Below are positions 4,467-5,321 of a DNA stretch of 5,321 bases, piece after piece. The notes beneath the pieces are model-generated. The model did not search any database. It was not told the origin of the DNA and saw only the letters and a list, made by a program, of their open reading frames with translations. The position numbers and the translations under genes were made by a program. Origin of the DNA: Thiobacillus sp. (GTDB lineage: Bacteria; Pseudomonadota; Gammaproteobacteria; Burkholderiales; Thiobacillaceae). Numbering within the stretch: the first letter of the stretch is position 1; every line of letters begins with the position of its first letter. Location: positions 12,208 to 17,528 of the forward strand of contig DONB01000099.1 in the NCBI GenBank assembly GCA_003510325.1, in the 5' to 3' direction.

Positions 4467-5321
4467 TCAGCGCACGATGGAGCGTGTCTCTCCCACCCGC
4501 AGCACAAAGAACTCGGCCTCGTCCATGCCGGCTTCACGACGTGCCGCTGCCAGCGCCCGCGGCGCCTCGTCGAGTGCATCGTCGGCCATTTCGAAGGCGC
4601 CCCAATGCACGCCGAGCGACTGGCGCGCCTGCAGATCCCGATGGATGCGCAAGGCCTCGGCCGGATTGACATGCTGCCCTCGCATGAACCAGCGCGGCTC
4701 ATAGGCACCGATGGGTAGGGCAGCGAAATCGAACGGCCCGAGACGACGCCCGATTTCCCTGAAGTCGGACGAATAGCCGGTATCGCCGGCAAAGAAAAAG
4801 TTGAGGCCGGGCGCCTTGATTGTCCAGCCGCCCCACAGGGTACGATTGCGGTCGAACAGGCTGCGCGCGCTCCAGTGCTGGACCGGAGTCAGGGTGAAGC
4901 GCACGCCCCTGATCTCGGCCTGCTCCCAACAGTCGAGTTCGGTGACGGTGTCGATGCCGAGATCGGCGAACCAGGATTTCAGCCCGAGCGGTACGAAAAA
5001 ACGCAGCGTGTCGCCGCTGCGCTGATGCAGTTGCCGTACGCTGTCGACGTCGAGATGGTCGTAATGGCTGTGTGAAATGACCACCGCGTGGATTTCTGGC
5101 AGGTCCGCCAGCGCCACCCCCGGCGGCTGATAGCGCTTCGGCCCGGCAAAACCGACCGGCGAAGCGCGTTCGGAAAAATGCGGGTCGGTCAGCACATTGA
5201 TCCCGCCCAGTCGCAGCAGCACCGTGGCATGTCCGATCCAGGTGACGCTGGGATTGTCCGCCGGCGCATGCAGCAGCGCCAGATCGGGGGGCACGCGCCA
5301 GTCGCGGTGCGCCGGAGCCGG
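4467..5321 (-). CDS. NAPE-PLD-like metallo-beta-lactamase-fold phospholipase, N-terminus outside window
   Basis: 284 residues are visible; the frame stays open to the right edge and the first visible residues (PAPAHRDWRVPPDLALL) look like the interior of the family, so the true start lies beyond 5321. It is a metallo-beta-lactamase-fold hydrolase of the N-acylphosphatidylethanolamine phospholipase D type. Counting from the first visible residue, metal ligands are His84, His86, Asp88 and His89 (SHSHYDHLD), His149 (QHW), Asp180 (FAGDTGY) and His239 (HWGAF). Their spacing closely follows human NAPE-PLD as I recall it. Family-specific stretches are WIGHATVLLRLGG, LTDPHFSERASPVGFAGPKRY, FFVPLGLKSWF, LWGGWTI, GAYEPRWFMRGQHVNPAEALRIH and EFFVLRVGETR. 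Such enzymes cut N-acyl-PE to N-acylethanolamine and phosphatidate; the bacterial substrate is unproven. The GTG at complement 5292-5294 is an unlikely start because conserved-looking sequence continues before it. The 117-aa gene follows 96 bases downstream. Confidence 0.9.
   Translation of the reverse strand, partial: PAPAHRDWRVPPDLALLHAPADNPSVTWIGHATVLLRLGGINVLTDPHFSERASPVGFAGPKRYQPPGVALADLPEIHAVVISHSHYDHLDVDSVRQLHQRSGDTLRFFVPLGLKSWFADLGIDTVTELDCWEQAEIRGVRFTLTPVQHWSARSLFDRNRTLWGGWTIKAPGLNFFFAGDTGYSSDFREIGRRLGPFDFAALPIGAYEPRWFMRGQHVNPAEALRIHRDLQARQSLGVHWGAFEMADDALDEAPRALAAARREAGMDEAEFFVLRVGETRSIVR

Overview
The window is GC-rich DNA (by eye roughly 60-65% G+C) with strong codon bias and tightly packed genes. 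The gene set (a YccA-type BI-1 protein, a YjjV-like TatD hydrolase, an NfeD/slipin pair, an OmpA-type protein) fits a proteobacterium, most likely a betaproteobacterium of the Rhodocyclales/Azoarcus/Thauera kind. The taxonomic call is inference from protein style and base composition, not a database match.

Layout. Positions 1-81 are the last codons of an OmpA-type peptidoglycan-binding protein. Positions 82-247 are intergenic and hold a 20-bp inverted repeat built from CGCGAAGG units, then a good sigma-70-like promoter. Next come, on the + strand, a long NfeD membrane serine protease (248-1624) and a slipin/stomatin (1617-2375) that overlap by 8 bases. A 163-bp gap carrying an 18-bp near-perfect palindrome follows, then yccA (2539-3204). 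A YjjV-like TatD metal hydrolase (3218-4009) begins 13 bases after the yccA stop codon. On the - strand, converging on tatD with only 7 bases between stop codons, are a small uncharacterised protein (4017-4370, 117 aa) and, upstream of it, an NAPE-PLD-type metallo-beta-lactamase-fold phospholipase whose N-terminus runs off the right edge of the window (4467-5321).

How it fits together. NfeD and slipin are a known protease/scaffold pair: in archaea the NfeD protease cleaves the hydrophobic C-terminus of its partner stomatin, and both parts of that relationship can be seen here (Ser102 and Lys166 in NfeD; a hydrophobic C-terminal tail in the slipin). YccA is in E. coli a substrate and modulator of the FtsH protease, which works with the SPFH proteins HflK/HflC. 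NfeD, an SPFH slipin and YccA side by side therefore suggest a membrane-protein quality-control neighbourhood (inference).

Most unusual signal. A textbook intrinsic terminator (11-bp perfect stem, 6-nt loop, T run) lies inside the first codons of tatD, just after yccA. A ribosome starting tatD would sit on the left arm of the hairpin, so tatD initiation and termination after yccA look mutually exclusive. No mobile elements, CRISPR arrays, tRNA or rRNA genes were seen.
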